64,000 nt of DNA from Tumebacillus amylolyticus (GCF_016722965.1 NZ_JAEQNB010000006.1:186001-250000), one strand, 5' to 3'; positions 15,943 to 24,782 are shown, numbered from the stretch's first letter. A program made the numbers and translations. The notes: generated from the sequence alone by a model not told the origin.

Positions 15943-16701
15943 ATGCAAGCAAAAATAGCCCTCATCACCGGAGCCGGACGCGGGATCGGACACGGCGTTG
16001 CACATACCTACGCAGCCTCGGGGTACACCGTGGTCGTCGTCGATGTAGAGGGGGAGATGGCGGAGAAGACAATTTCCGAAATTCAAGCGGCGTACCCCGA
16101 AGTTGGCGCCAACTCGATGGCTGCTCAAGTCGATGTGCGGCGTCCGGAGGAGATCGCCGCCCTTTTTCAACAGGTCGGAGAACGGTACGGACGGCTCGAT
16201 GTGTTGATCAACAACGCCGGGATTTCGCGCTGGAAGTCGCCCTATGACTTGAGAGTGGAGGAGTGGGACGATGTTCTGAACACCAACTTGCGCAGTTCGT
16301 TTCTCTGCGCTCGTGAAGCGGCCCGTCTCATGAAGGAACAGGGAAGCGGGGGCAAGATCATCAACATGGCTTCGACGCGTGCTCTCCAATCGGAGCCGAA
16401 CACCGAAGCGTACGCTGCGTCAAAAGGCGGCCTGCTCGCGCTCACGCACGCATTGGCCGTTTCACTTGGCCCCGATCGTATCCACGTCAACTGCATCTCG
16501 CCGGGCTGGATTCAGACCACCGACTACGATCAATTGCGGCCCGAAGACCACACCCAACACCCATCCGGACGTGTCGGGACACCTGAAGACATCGGGCGCG
16601 CCTGCCTGTTCCTAACCGATGAACGCAATGACTTCATCACCGGCGTCAACTTGGTCGTGGACGGCGGGATGACGCGAAAGATGATCTATCTGGAAGACTA
16701 G
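15943..16701 (+). CDS. SDR-family NAD(P)-dependent oxidoreductase
   Basis: A 252-residue classical short-chain dehydrogenase. The cofactor motif is TGAGRGIG, the structural motif NNAG (LINNAGIS), and the catalytic set Ser (MASTRA), Tyr-x-x-x-Lys (AYAASKGG). An acidic residue after beta-2 (VVVDVEG) suggests NAD(H). The C-terminus VDGGMTRKMIYLED is of the glucose/3-oxoacyl dehydrogenase kind. The substrate cannot be told. ATG 15943 follows AGAAAGAAGG with about 11 nt spacing. It follows the unknown 177-aa gene closely. Confidence 0.9.
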   Translation: MQAKIALITGAGRGIGHGVAHTYAASGYTVVVVDVEGEMAEKTISEIQAAYPEVGANSMAAQVDVRRPEEIAALFQQVGERYGRLDVLINNAGISRWKSPYDLRVEEWDDVLNTNLRSSFLCAREAARLMKEQGSGGKIINMASTRALQSEPNTEAYAASKGGLLALTHALAVSLGPDRIHVNCISPGWIQTTDYDQLRPEDHTQHPSGRVGTPEDIGRACLFLTDERNDFITGVNLVVDGGMTRKMIYLED

Positions 16702-16713
16702 GCAACTTCCGCA

Positions 16714-16741
16714 AATCTACATAACATATATTATGGAACCT
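16714..16741 (+). other. dif-like (Xer-type) site ii
   Basis: Arms AATCTACATAA and TTATGGAACCT flank the centre CATATA. The centre and the right arm (10 of 11 bases) match site i at 8996, in the same orientation. It lies 12 nt after the SDR stop. Confidence 0.5.
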
Positions 16742-16827
16742 TGTGCCTGTTTGACAATTTTGTGAAAGCCACTACAGACAGAACCCCTCCCGATGCGCGA
16801 TAATCGTAGCAATAGGAGGTTTTTTTT

Positions 16828-18105
16828 CTGCGAAAACTTCATTACGGCTGGGTGGTCGTGGCGGTTACGTTCTTGGCGCTGTTGATCGCGGCCGGAGTAC
16901 GTTCGACGCCCGGCGTGTTGTTGATGCCGTTGGAGTCGGAGTTTGGCTGGGATCGCACGACGACCTCTGTGGCCTTATCAATTAATTTGGTTCTGTACGG
17001 ACTGACAGGTCCGTTTGTCGCCGCCATCATGGATCGCTACGGCATTCGGCGCATCATGGTGATCGCGCTGTGCCTCTTGGTTTCCGGGATGGCCCTCTCA
17101 AGCCTCATCCAACAATCGTGGCAGCTCAACCTGCTCTGGGGGATCGTGATCGGTCTTGGCACCGGTTCGATGGCAAACGTTCTGGGCGCGATGGTTGCAA
17201 ATCGTTGGTTCGTGGAACGTCGGGGCTTGGTCGTCGGGTTGATGACCGCCAGCGGCGCAACCGGACAATTGTTGTTCCTCCCCCTGTTGGCAAATATCAC
17301 CGTGTCCGCCGGGTGGCGTTCTACGGTGCTGACCGTCGCATGCGGCGCTCTGCTGTTGATTCCCATCGTCTTGCTATTCATGCGCAATCATCCCCGCGAT
17401 GTCGGTCTGACCCCGTATGGAGCGTCCGTTGAAGGGGAGGGGTCCACTGTAGCTACAACTCCTGCTTCCGGCGGTCCATCCGGCAATTTGCTGCTCGCTC
17501 CGCTTCGCGTGCTGGTGACGGCGGCAAAACGGCCGGCGTTTTGGCTGTTGGCCGGGACGTTTTTCTTTTGCGGGTTCACGACGAACGGGTTGATTGGGAC
17601 GCACATGATCTCTGCCTGTCTTGAGCACGGCATCCCCGAAGTGCAAGCGGCCGGGATGTTGGCGTTCATGGGCGTGTTCGACCTCGTCGGCACCACGCTT
17701 TCCGGCTGGCTGTCGGATCGCTGGGACAATCGCTGGTTGTTGTTCTGGTACTACGCTCTGCGCGGCTTGTCGCTGATGTTCTTGCCGTATGCGCTGGATG
17801 CCAACGGAATTTCGCTGGTGATCTTCTCGGTGTTCTACGGCCTCGATTGGATCGCAACCGTTCCTCCCACCGTTCGCTTGACTGCCGATATCTTCGGCAA
17901 AGAGAACGTCGGCATGGTCTTCGGCTGGATTTCCGCTTCCCACCAACTCGGAGCTGCTACGGCGGCGTACGGAGCGGGGCTGTTGCACACCTTGTTCAAC
18001 GACTATGTGGTCGCGTTCCTCGTCGCCGGCGGCACGGGGGTGCTCGCGGCATTTTTGGCACTCGCCATTCGCACGACGAAAACCGCGAAGAAGAGACCCG
18101 TTTGA
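16828..18105 (+). CDS. MFS transporter, probable CTG start
   Basis: A 425-residue major facilitator permease with twelve predicted helices. The loop-2/3 motif appears as DRYGIRRIM, and the second half has SGWLSDRWDNRW. The family resemblance is to the oxalate/monocarboxylate-type MFS proteins that open with HYGWVVV. AGGAGGT (16814-16820) stands exactly 7 nt before CTG 16828, giving (M)RKLHYGWVVVAVTF; the first usual start, GTG 16852, would delete the conserved HYGW and part of helix 1. I therefore annotate CTG as the start. The substrate is unknown. Confidence 0.85.
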   Translation: MRKLHYGWVVVAVTFLALLIAAGVRSTPGVLLMPLESEFGWDRTTTSVALSINLVLYGLTGPFVAAIMDRYGIRRIMVIALCLLVSGMALSSLIQQSWQLNLLWGIVIGLGTGSMANVLGAMVANRWFVERRGLVVGLMTASGATGQLLFLPLLANITVSAGWRSTVLTVACGALLLIPIVLLFMRNHPRDVGLTPYGASVEGEGSTVATTPASGGPSGNLLLAPLRVLVTAAKRPAFWLLAGTFFFCGFTTNGLIGTHMISACLEHGIPEVQAAGMLAFMGVFDLVGTTLSGWLSDRWDNRWLLFWYYALRGLSLMFLPYALDANGISLVIFSVFYGLDWIATVPPTVRLTADIFGKENVGMVFGWISASHQLGAATAAYGAGLLHTLFNDYVVAFLVAGGTGVLAAFLALAIRTTKTAKKRPV

Positions 18106-18124
18106 GGGGTCTCTTCTTTTTTTT
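18088..18124 (+). terminator. Terminator overlapping the MFS stop codon
   Basis: The stem AAGAAGAGACCC/GGGTCTCTTCTT includes the last codons of the MFS gene, with the TGA in the loop, followed by a T run. Confidence 0.88.
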
Positions 18125-18224
18125 AACATTTTGTGTGCAAGACCCCTTGATCCGCCCTGCCAGAAACGGCGGCATTTGATTATACATAGAGAAATAGATC
18201 AGTTTAATGGAGAGTGGAAGTCTT

Positions 18225-19232
18225 ATGAAAGGTGTGATTCTCTGCGCAGGATCAGGATCGCGCATTCGCCCCTTTTCGCTTACGCTTCCCAAGCCGCTGT
18301 TGCCGGTGCTCAATCGACCCTTGTTGGAGCATGCCATGATTGCCTTGCAAGCGATTGGCATCGAAGAGATCGCAATCGTGATCAACCCGTCGCAACAAGC
18401 TGAGTTTGAGCATGTGAACGCGAAGATCCTGTACCAAGAAAAGCCGCTTGGCATCGCCAACGCCGTCTCAAAAGCCGCGACCTTCGTCGGCTCCGATTCC
18501 TTCGTGTTGTTGCTCGGTGACAATCTGATCCTCGAACCGCTGAACTCCTTGGTACAAGCGGCTCATGGGAAGTCCGGAGCTGTGCTCCTCCAGGAAGTGG
18601 AAACCCCGCAAGACTACGGCATCGCCAAGTTGGTGAACGGTCGTCTCGTCAAACTCGTCGAGAAACCGCGAGTGCCGGAGGGGAACCTCGCCGTCGTGGG
18701 GGCGTACTTGTTCGATCCCTCGATTTTTCAAGCAGTACAGGCCATTTCACCCTCCGCACGCGGGGAATATGAGATCACCGACGCGATGCAATGGTTGATC
18801 GAGCAAGGCCGTGACATCGGGTACGCCGTCTCCGGCAACCCGTGCTTCGACGTCGGAACGATTGAACGGTGGCTGTCTGCCAACCGCTATCTGTTGCAAC
18901 AGAACGCCGGACAAGTACAACTTGGCAACGGCGTTCAACTGGATCGCTGCACGCTCGTGCCTCCCGTGTTGATCGGAGACCATTGCGTCCTCCAAGACGC
19001 AGTCATCGGCCCGAACGTCTCGATCCAAAACGGCTCCCATCTCAAAAAATGCACCGTTCGCGACTCCATCTTGCTCGAACATGTCACCCTCCTCGACGCG
19101 GAATTCACCCACAGCATCCTCGGTCGCCACGCCGACATCTCCGGTACAGGTGGAAAAAGCGCCGCCACACGCGGCTATCTCGGGGATTTCTCCAAGCTCG
19201 TGCTGGGACAAGAGGGGAGTGACCCGCGATGA
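18225..19232 (+). CDS. Sugar-1-phosphate nucleotidylyltransferase
   Basis: A 335-residue nucleotidyltransferase. The N-terminal Rossmann-like domain (1-230) begins MKGVILCAGSGSRIRPFSLTLPKPLLPV, the G-x-G-x-R-x(n)-P-K signature, and has the sugar-binding VEKP. The C-terminal ~100 residues form a left-handed beta-helix (LIGDHCVLQDAVIGPNV repeats), as in long RmlA/StrD-type enzymes. It makes an NDP-sugar from NTP and a sugar-1-phosphate. ATG 18225 follows GGAGAG. It overlaps the UDP-glucose dehydrogenase gene by ATGA. In Bacillus subtilis a comparable gene (ytdA) accompanies the spore-coat ytcABC-cotSA-cotS genes. Confidence 0.88.
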   Translation: MKGVILCAGSGSRIRPFSLTLPKPLLPVLNRPLLEHAMIALQAIGIEEIAIVINPSQQAEFEHVNAKILYQEKPLGIANAVSKAATFVGSDSFVLLLGDNLILEPLNSLVQAAHGKSGAVLLQEVETPQDYGIAKLVNGRLVKLVEKPRVPEGNLAVVGAYLFDPSIFQAVQAISPSARGEYEITDAMQWLIEQGRDIGYAVSGNPCFDVGTIERWLSANRYLLQQNAGQVQLGNGVQLDRCTLVPPVLIGDHCVLQDAVIGPNVSIQNGSHLKKCTVRDSILLEHVTLLDAEFTHSILGRHADISGTGGKSAATRGYLGDFSKLVLGQEGSDPR

Positions 19233-20545
19233 AGATCACCGTCGTCGGAACCGGTTATGTCGGCACCACCACCACGGTCGCCCTCGCCATGTCGGGCCAC
19301 ACCGTCTGCGGCGTGGATGTTGACCCCGTCAAAGTTCAAGCGTTACAAAACGGACACCTCCCGATCTTCGAGGAGGGGTTGCAGGATGCGTTGCGTCAGG
19401 AACTGGCAAGAGGTCGCTTGACTTTCACCTGCGACCTTGGGCAAGTGATTCTCGACAGTGACGTCGTCCTGCTTGCCGTCGGCACCCCGCCTGACGCAGA
19501 CGGTTCGGCCGATCTCACCGCTCTGGAAGCCGTTGCACGACAGCTCGGACGACTCTTCCAGCCAAATCCGAATCAAACAGGACCCATCGTCGCCGTCAAA
19601 AGCACCGTCCCCGTCGGAACGGGTGCGCGTGTACGGGGGTGGATTCAGCAGGAACTCACTCTGCGCGGCGTTCACGTCCCGTTTGAAATGGCATCGAATC
19701 CGGAATTCCTGCGCGAAGGCCGCGCGCTGCACGATGCTCTGCACCCGGACCGCGTGGTGATCGGAGCGGACACGCCAAGAGCGGCACAGCTCATGGAAAG
19801 CGTCTATCTCCCGCTCGGTGCTCCGCAATTGGTCACCTCCATTCGAGACGCCGAGATGATCAAGTACGCGAGCAACGCGTTTTTGGCGACGAAAATCTCG
19901 TTCATGAACGAGTTGGCCCGTCTCTGTGAGCGGGTGGGAGCCAACATCCAACAAGTTGCACACGGCATGGGTTGGGATGCTCGCATCAACCCGCACTTCC
20001 TGCAAGCGGGCATCGGCTACGGGGGGTCTTGCTTCCCCAAGGACGTACAAGCGCTCCAAGCGTTGGCTTCGCAATCCGGACTGTCACTGCAAATCTTGCA
20101 AGCGGTCGAATCGGTGAACCGCTCCCAGCCGGGTTGGTTCCTGCAAAAAGTCAAAAGCGTCCTCGGACCGCTCCACGGACTCCAGATCACCGTCCTCGGC
20201 CTGACGTTCAAGCCGGGAACAGACGACATCCGCGAATCGCCGGCCATCCCGATCCTCAAGCATTTGGAGGAACAAGGCGCGCACCTCACCGCCTATGACC
20301 CCAAAGGCATGGCCGCGATGAAGCAGCGATTCCCGAGCGTGTTGTACGCGTCAAACCTGCCTGAAGCTCTGCGTGATGCAGATGCTGTGTTGTTGCTGAC
20401 CGAATGGAAGGAAGTCGTCGACCATGACTGGGCATCGTCTTGCAAAGAGCTGCGCCAACCGTTCGTATTCGACGGGCGCAACGTGCTGAATGCCGAACTC
20501 ATGCACCAATGGGGATACAGCTACTACGGGGTGGCCCGCCACTAA
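19229..20545 (+). CDS. UDP-glucose 6-dehydrogenase
   Basis: A 438-residue nucleotide-sugar dehydrogenase with an N-terminal NAD domain (VVGTGYVGTTT), a central dimer domain with NPEFLREG and AEMIKYASNAF, and the catalytic Cys in GYGGSCFPKD. It oxidises UDP-glucose (or a related UDP-hexose) to the uronate. Coupled to the nucleotidyltransferase upstream by a 4-nt overlap. The likely role is to supply uronic acid for a spore-coat or surface polysaccharide (inference from the adjacent cotSA-cotS). It corresponds to YtcA/TuaD-type enzymes. Confidence 0.93.
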   Translation: MKITVVGTGYVGTTTTVALAMSGHTVCGVDVDPVKVQALQNGHLPIFEEGLQDALRQELARGRLTFTCDLGQVILDSDVVLLAVGTPPDADGSADLTALEAVARQLGRLFQPNPNQTGPIVAVKSTVPVGTGARVRGWIQQELTLRGVHVPFEMASNPEFLREGRALHDALHPDRVVIGADTPRAAQLMESVYLPLGAPQLVTSIRDAEMIKYASNAFLATKISFMNELARLCERVGANIQQVAHGMGWDARINPHFLQAGIGYGGSCFPKDVQALQALASQSGLSLQILQAVESVNRSQPGWFLQKVKSVLGPLHGLQITVLGLTFKPGTDDIRESPAIPILKHLEEQGAHLTAYDPKGMAAMKQRFPSVLYASNLPEALRDADAVLLLTEWKEVVDHDWASSCKELRQPFVFDGRNVLNAELMHQWGYSYYGVARH

Positions 20546-20584
20546 AAAAAGACCTCAGACTCGCAGGAGCCTGAGGTCTTTTTT
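20544..20584. terminator. Bidirectional terminator between convergent sugar genes
   Basis: AAAAAAAGACCTCAG and CTGAGGTCTTTTTT form a long stem with a 12-nt loop. It ends the dehydrogenase gene on the plus strand and the epimerase operon on the minus strand. Confidence 0.9.
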
Positions 20585-20591
20585 GCTGTCA

Positions 20592-21545
20592 TCAGAGGTT
20601 GTAAAGCCTTTTCACATCGTCGATCTGCAACCGCAGGCCATGTTCAACGTCGAACTGAGGATTGTAGTGCAAGAGAGCCTGTGCTTTTCCGATATCGGCG
20701 AACGTGTGTTTCGGATCGCCCGGCACTTCCGGCAACCAGAGGAGGTTCGCTTGTTTCCCGGTGGCTTTCTCGATCAGACGCACGACTTCGAGGACGCTCA
20801 GGTGGGAGACACCGCCGATGTTGAACGCCTCACCCTGAACGGGAGACAGCATGGCGGCGATGTTCGCGTCGACACAGTCTTTAATGAAGGTAAAGTCCCG
20901 CGTCTGCCCGCCGTCTCCGAAGATTGTGAGCGGCTGGCCTTCCAAGATGCGCTTGATGAAGATGTGAAACGCCATATCCGGCCGCTGCCTCGGGCCAAAC
21001 ACCGTGAAGTAGCGCATCGCGACGATGGGGATGCCATAGTGGTGACCGTACAGGAGACACAACTGCTCGCCTGAAAGTTTGGTCACGCCATACGGGGAAA
21101 GCGGCGTCGGGACACGGAATTCGTCCGCAGGGCCGGTCATGCCGCCGTAGACGGAAGACGAGGAGGCGTAGACGACTTTTTCCACATGGGTATGACGACG
21201 CAGGGCTTCAAGCAAGCCCTGCGTCGCCAAAATGTTGTGGTCCACATATTCTTGAAAATGAGCGCCCCAGGAGGTGCGTACGCCGGGAAGTGCTGCGAGA
21301 TGGAAGACATAGTTCACCTTGTCCAGCAGGAGGTCCCTGTCGGTGTGCAACAGATGTTGTTCCAAAAAAGTGAATCTGGGATGCAGCCGCAGTCCCAGGA
21401 GGTTGCGCTCCTTGATCCAACGGCTGTAGTTGTTGGTGAAGCAGTCGATTCCGATCACCTCGTATCCGTCTGCCAAGAGACGCTCCGAGAGGGTCGAGCC
21501 GATGAATCCCGCACAGCCGGTGACGAGGACACTCTTCGTGCTCAT
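20592..21545 (-). CDS. NAD-dependent epimerase/dehydratase of UDP-sugars
   Basis: A 317-residue extended SDR. It begins MSTKSVLVTGCAGFIGSTL (G-x-x-G-x-x-G), with Ser-Ser-x-x-Tyr-Gly in YASSSSVYGG and the catalytic Tyr-x-x-x-Lys in SPYGVTKLSGEQ. The neighbouring UDP-glucose dehydrogenase makes UDP-glucuronate 4-epimerase or UDP-xylose synthase likely activities; the closest functional analogue by context is YtcB of Bacillus subtilis. The start ATG overlaps the cotSA stop (ATGA), so it is the last gene of the cotS-cotSA-epimerase operon. Confidence 0.9.
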   Translation of the reverse strand: MSTKSVLVTGCAGFIGSTLSERLLADGYEVIGIDCFTNNYSRWIKERNLLGLRLHPRFTFLEQHLLHTDRDLLLDKVNYVFHLAALPGVRTSWGAHFQEYVDHNILATQGLLEALRRHTHVEKVVYASSSSVYGGMTGPADEFRVPTPLSPYGVTKLSGEQLCLLYGHHYGIPIVAMRYFTVFGPRQRPDMAFHIFIKRILEGQPLTIFGDGGQTRDFTFIKDCVDANIAAMLSPVQGEAFNIGGVSHLSVLEVVRLIEKATGKQANLLWLPEVPGDPKHTFADIGKAQALLHYNPQFDVEHGLRLQIDDVKRLYNL

Positions 21546-22669
21546 CCTGACCAGACTCCCAAGATGTCGCGCACAACGCGCTCCCAACCATAGTTCTGGT
21601 CGGCGAGTGAACGGCCGTGCTTGCCAAACGCTTGGCGTTTCGAAGGGTCTGCCAAGAGAGACGAAATCGCAGTGGCAAACGCGGCCGGGTCTTCCGGACG
21701 GTCCACGACGACCCCGTTTCGACCGTCGATTACTTCCGGGTTGCCGCCTCGGAGCGTCGTGACGATCGGCAATTCCGCCGCCATCGCTTCATAATGCACG
21801 CGGGCGAGCGGCTCTTGCCATTGCGAAGGGCAGACGAACACGTCACCGGCCCAGAACCATTTGTGAACTTCTGCGGGAGAGACGAAACCGGTTGTGACGA
21901 CAGGGATCGGAGACCGAGCGGCGAGGGCACGCACGTAGGCGACATAGTCGGAGATGTTGTCATCGCTGTACCAGCGGCTGCCGACCATGACGAGAGCGGC
22001 GTCCGGATGTTTGGCGGCGATGTGGGGGAGGGAGCGGAGGAGAATGTCCGCTCCTTTTTTCGGAGAGAGTCGTCCGACGAAGAGGATGACTTTTTTTCCG
22101 GTCAGGCCGTGAGCTTCGCGCAGTTCTTTGCGTGCTTGTTGGGCTTGGGCGTTGACCCTGTAGCGGGCAAGGTCGACGCCGGAGTAGATCGTTTTGAGTT
22201 TGGGAGCGGCTTCCGGATAGAGGTCTGTAATCGCACGGCCGACATAGTTGCTGACCGTCACGATGCGCTCGACGTCTTGGATCGCTTGGGTGGCTTCCTC
22301 CGGTGTGATCTTGTTGGGCAGGAACATGTCGTTGTGCATGCTGAGGACGATCCGGGCGTTCGGGGCTGCTTGGCGGACGGCGTGTACCATCAGCGGGCGG
22401 TTGAAGATGTGGATCAGATCAAAGTGTTTGCCTTGGAGATAGGAGACGACGCCTTGACGGTAGAGTTCGAAGTGACCGCCGGGTACACGGTCGTATTGGA
22501 TTCCGTGCTGAATTTCATGGTCGGGCAAAAGCGGGTCGGTGCGCCCGAGGATGGTCAGGTTATGTGCGCGTCCCAGTTGCGGGGAGACCCCTGCGATATA
22601 GGTCTGAATCGCCCCGCCGCGCACAGGCGGTACGGGGAGTTTTTCCGTGACGATGAGCAGGACTTTCAT
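21542..22669 (-). CDS. cotSA: Glycosyltransferase of the spore-coat CotSA type
   Basis: A 375-residue GT-B fold glycosyltransferase (GT4). The N-terminus MKVLLIVTEKLPVPPVRGGA is the CotSA-type donor/acceptor loop; the C-terminal domain shows VGRLSPKKGADILL and the E-x7-E nucleotide-sugar motif (EPLARVHYEAMAAELP). It follows cotS with a single base between stop and ATG. In Bacillus subtilis CotSA is a coat protein made in the mother cell. Substrate and acceptor are unknown; coat polysaccharide or coat-protein glycosylation is inference. Confidence 0.88.
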   Translation of the reverse strand: MKVLLIVTEKLPVPPVRGGAIQTYIAGVSPQLGRAHNLTILGRTDPLLPDHEIQHGIQYDRVPGGHFELYRQGVVSYLQGKHFDLIHIFNRPLMVHAVRQAAPNARIVLSMHNDMFLPNKITPEEATQAIQDVERIVTVSNYVGRAITDLYPEAAPKLKTIYSGVDLARYRVNAQAQQARKELREAHGLTGKKVILFVGRLSPKKGADILLRSLPHIAAKHPDAALVMVGSRWYSDDNISDYVAYVRALAARSPIPVVTTGFVSPAEVHKWFWAGDVFVCPSQWQEPLARVHYEAMAAELPIVTTLRGGNPEVIDGRNGVVVDRPEDPAAFATAISSLLADPSKRQAFGKHGRSLADQNYGWERVVRDILGVWSG

Positions 22670-22670
22670 G

Positions 22671-24272
22671 TTACTTTTTCCCCTTTCCATTGAGCGCCTT
22701 CATGAGCAAGGAAAAACTGATCATCGTCGAGGCGAGCGAGTTTTTCTTCGCCAGAGCACGCTCCGCCGTTTCCGGCATGATCCCCATGTCGACGAGAATT
22801 TGCTTGGTTTCATCTTTGGAGAGCAAGTTGGACGGGGAACTCAACGAAGCGAACAATTGTTCGGAATTGAGTTTCTCAAGTTTTTGCAGCGCGTTGGGAG
22901 CGGGCGACGGTGCGGTCTTGGGATCGGGTTTTTTGGAGGGTTCTTTTTGCGATTTTTTGTCGGGCTTTTTATCAGACTTTTTCTCGGGCTTTTGTTTGGG
23001 TTTGCGGTCCGCGATCTCCCCGACCTTCGGAGCGGGGGAGGAGGGTTCAGTGGAAACCGGAGGCGTGACGGGGCTTTGCGGTTGGTACCAAGCCGAGTTG
23101 AACGCCGCGACCATTCCCGGTTGCAACGGGGCCGTCGGGCGGTTCATTCCCACAAAGACGGGGTTCGGGACATAATCGGCAGGCGGCGTTTGCAGCACGA
23201 GTCCGAGCTCTTGCAACGCGGCCCACTTCGAATCTTCCGTCTGTTCGATTTTCTGCAAAAGGGCGTCGAACTGTTCATCCATGAAGATGTGCGGCTCAAA
23301 GACCACTTCCTTGACGTTCTTGTAGAACTCGTTGGGTACGGCAAAGTCGAGCAGCATCATTTGGTAGAGTTCCGGTTCAATGGGGTTCGCCCGGTGGTAA
23401 GCGTCGATCATGCCTCTGATCCACGTCACATCCCACACGCCCATGTCATCCATCGTTCCCGAGATCAATTTGCGCAGATCGCGGAACGGCAGGTCATACG
23501 AAACGCCGTCGAGGTCGATGATCCAGAGCCCGCCGGGGCCTTCTTGACCGTTCGACCAACCGTAGTCTTGGTGGACAATCCCCCAAGCCGGCTCGCCACG
23601 CGCAATCAATTCGCGATACGGGGAATGGTGTTCGAGGTGATACAGCGCCGCGAGCGCTTGTTTCTCGTACCGGTCGATCATCGAGAGCAGCCGCGGGGCA
23701 GCCGGCATGTCATGGTACGCTTCGGCGATATGGCGGAACCACGTCATTTTGCTCCAGATCTTGTGGTAGTGTTTCGGGTAGCTGTAAAGTCGGGATGCAG
23801 TTTCGGCCCCCTGCGGCGGGACATAGCCGATCGAGTGGCGATGAAACTCTCCCAGACCATAGCAAAGCACCTCCGCACCTGCCAAATCGACCTTGGATGC
23901 CGGGGTCAAATCAATCCAATCTGTGACGATCCAGAGTTTTCCACCCGTTTCTGTGTAAAGTTGCCCCTGCAGGTTGGGGATCAGAGCGGGGACGCGTGCC
24001 CCTTGCTTCACGAGGTATTCTTGTGCGCCGACGCTGTACAAACTTCGTGCCGGGGTGCGGTGGAGAACCTTGAGGCTGCGCGGGCCTTTGTCTGTAACGA
24101 TGCGCCAGATGGCACCGCCCTTGTCAGGCTTGGTTGTGATGAGTTGCATTTCGCTGACTTGCATGTCATATTGACGCATGACATGTTGGGCGATGTCGTC
24201 CAGATAAGCCGGAACTTCCGGCACAGGACCCTCTACTTCGCCCCATGGCTCTATAAGCGCAAACTCCTCCAT
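22671..24272 (-). CDS. cotS: CotS-family spore coat protein with Lys/Pro-rich tail
   Basis: A 533-residue protein. Residues ~15-350 form the aminoglycoside-phosphotransferase-like fold of CotS: an ATP-site region (GGAIWRIVT ... SLKVLHR), the Brenner-like motif HQDYGWSN and IIDLDGVSYD. The family acts in the mother cell on the spore coat. Beyond it comes a linker rich in Pro and Gln and then a strongly repetitive Lys/Pro/Asp/Ser region (KKSDKKPDKKSQKEPSKK), ending in an Ala/Leu-rich helical tail. Most CotS proteins (~350 aa) lack this extension. ATG 24272 follows AAGGAAGTG. A sigma-K-like -10 lies 35 nt upstream. Confidence 0.88.
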   Translation of the reverse strand: MEEFALIEPWGEVEGPVPEVPAYLDDIAQHVMRQYDMQVSEMQLITTKPDKGGAIWRIVTDKGPRSLKVLHRTPARSLYSVGAQEYLVKQGARVPALIPNLQGQLYTETGGKLWIVTDWIDLTPASKVDLAGAEVLCYGLGEFHRHSIGYVPPQGAETASRLYSYPKHYHKIWSKMTWFRHIAEAYHDMPAAPRLLSMIDRYEKQALAALYHLEHHSPYRELIARGEPAWGIVHQDYGWSNGQEGPGGLWIIDLDGVSYDLPFRDLRKLISGTMDDMGVWDVTWIRGMIDAYHRANPIEPELYQMMLLDFAVPNEFYKNVKEVVFEPHIFMDEQFDALLQKIEQTEDSKWAALQELGLVLQTPPADYVPNPVFVGMNRPTAPLQPGMVAAFNSAWYQPQSPVTPPVSTEPSSPAPKVGEIADRKPKQKPEKKSDKKPDKKSQKEPSKKPDPKTAPSPAPNALQKLEKLNSEQLFASLSSPSNLLSKDETKQILVDMGIMPETAERALAKKNSLASTMISFSLLMKALNGKGKK

Positions 24273-24306
24273 GAGACAACACTTCCTTCTCAAGCGATAT
24301 TTCCTG

Positions 24307-24315
24307 TACTATATG
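24307..24315 (-). promoter_or_regulatory. Possible sigma-K -10 element for cotS
   Basis: On the minus strand CATATAGTA fits the sigma-K -10 consensus CATA-N3-TA. It stands 35 nt before the cotS start. I see no clear -35 (AC) element, so this is tentative. A near-copy (CATATTGTA) occurs in the duplicated block near 25018. Confidence 0.4.
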
Positions 24316-24444
24316 TGAAAAAAGCCTTTCCAGAAACGGACAAATTCACTAGGAGACCCGCAGTTCCAAGAAAGTCAGACCCCATTGTCCAGTCGAATGC
24401 TAAATTTATACTCAATAAAATAATTTAGGATAAAATAATTTATA

Positions 24445-24472
24445 TTGAAATAATATTGAATTTCGATATAAT
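24445..24472 (+). promoter_or_regulatory. Promoter of precursor gene 1
   Basis: TTGAAA (24445-24450), 16 nt, TATAAT (24467-24472) in a very AT-rich region. The same elements recur in copy B. Confidence 0.75.
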
Positions 24473-24481
24473 TAAAGTATC

Positions 24482-24528
24482 GCAAAGGTTCTCAAGTGCC
24501 CTTGAGGAATCACACTCGCACCCTTTGC
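24482..24528 (+). ncRNA. Structured 5' leader of precursor gene 1
   Basis: The leader RNA can form an outer 7-bp stem GCAAAGG/CCTTTGC and an inner hairpin TTCTCAAG-TGCC-CTTGAGGAA. The outer stem is followed by TTTTTCG, so it could be an attenuator, an mRNA-stabilising element or a protein-binding site. It is preserved in copy B while adjacent sequence has diverged. Confidence 0.55.
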
Positions 24529-24579
24529 TTTTTCGTTCAGAATTTGTACCCAAACTAAACTTTGAGGAGGATGATGTAA

Positions 24580-24720
24580 ATGGAACAAATGTTCGATCTC
24601 GACGTACAAGTTAACCAAAGTCAAGCTTCCACTTCCATGATGGCAGACATCAGCACTTCCTTCGGCTCCGGCACGTGCTTCTGTACGATCTCCGGCTGCT
24701 CCGTGCAAGACGCGAGCTAA
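24580..24720 (+). CDS. Class I lanthipeptide precursor 1
   Basis: A 46-residue precursor. The leader begins MEQMFDLDVQV, matching the F-(N/D)-L-D box that class I LanB dehydratases bind. The C-terminal core region GTCFCTISGCSVQDAS has three Cys and several Thr/Ser able to form lanthionine rings. There is no obvious GASPR-type cleavage site before the core. GAGGAGG lies 9 nt before the ATG. The gene has its own promoter and terminator, so it is monocistronic, about 3.7 kb upstream of lanB. Assigned by similarity to the other seven precursors and by the nearby lanB-lanC. Confidence 0.85.
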   Translation: MEQMFDLDVQVNQSQASTSMMADISTSFGSGTCFCTISGCSVQDAS

Positions 24721-24731
24721 ATCCTTATTGG

Positions 24732-24774
24732 AAAAAAGAGACCCTGCCTGAAGAGGGCGGGGTCTCTTTTTTTT
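24732..24774 (+). terminator. Terminator of precursor gene 1
   Basis: AAAAAAGAGACCCTGCC pairs with GGGCGGGGTCTCTTTTTT, a strong stem with a long T run, 11 nt after the stop. Confidence 0.92.
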
Positions 24775-24782
24775 ATAGCGTT

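Noticed and set aside
9888-16741. An integrative element between dif-like sites i and ii
   Set aside because: The interval holds core genes such as murC and mntH with composition like their neighbours and no transfer or phage genes; mobility is not supported.
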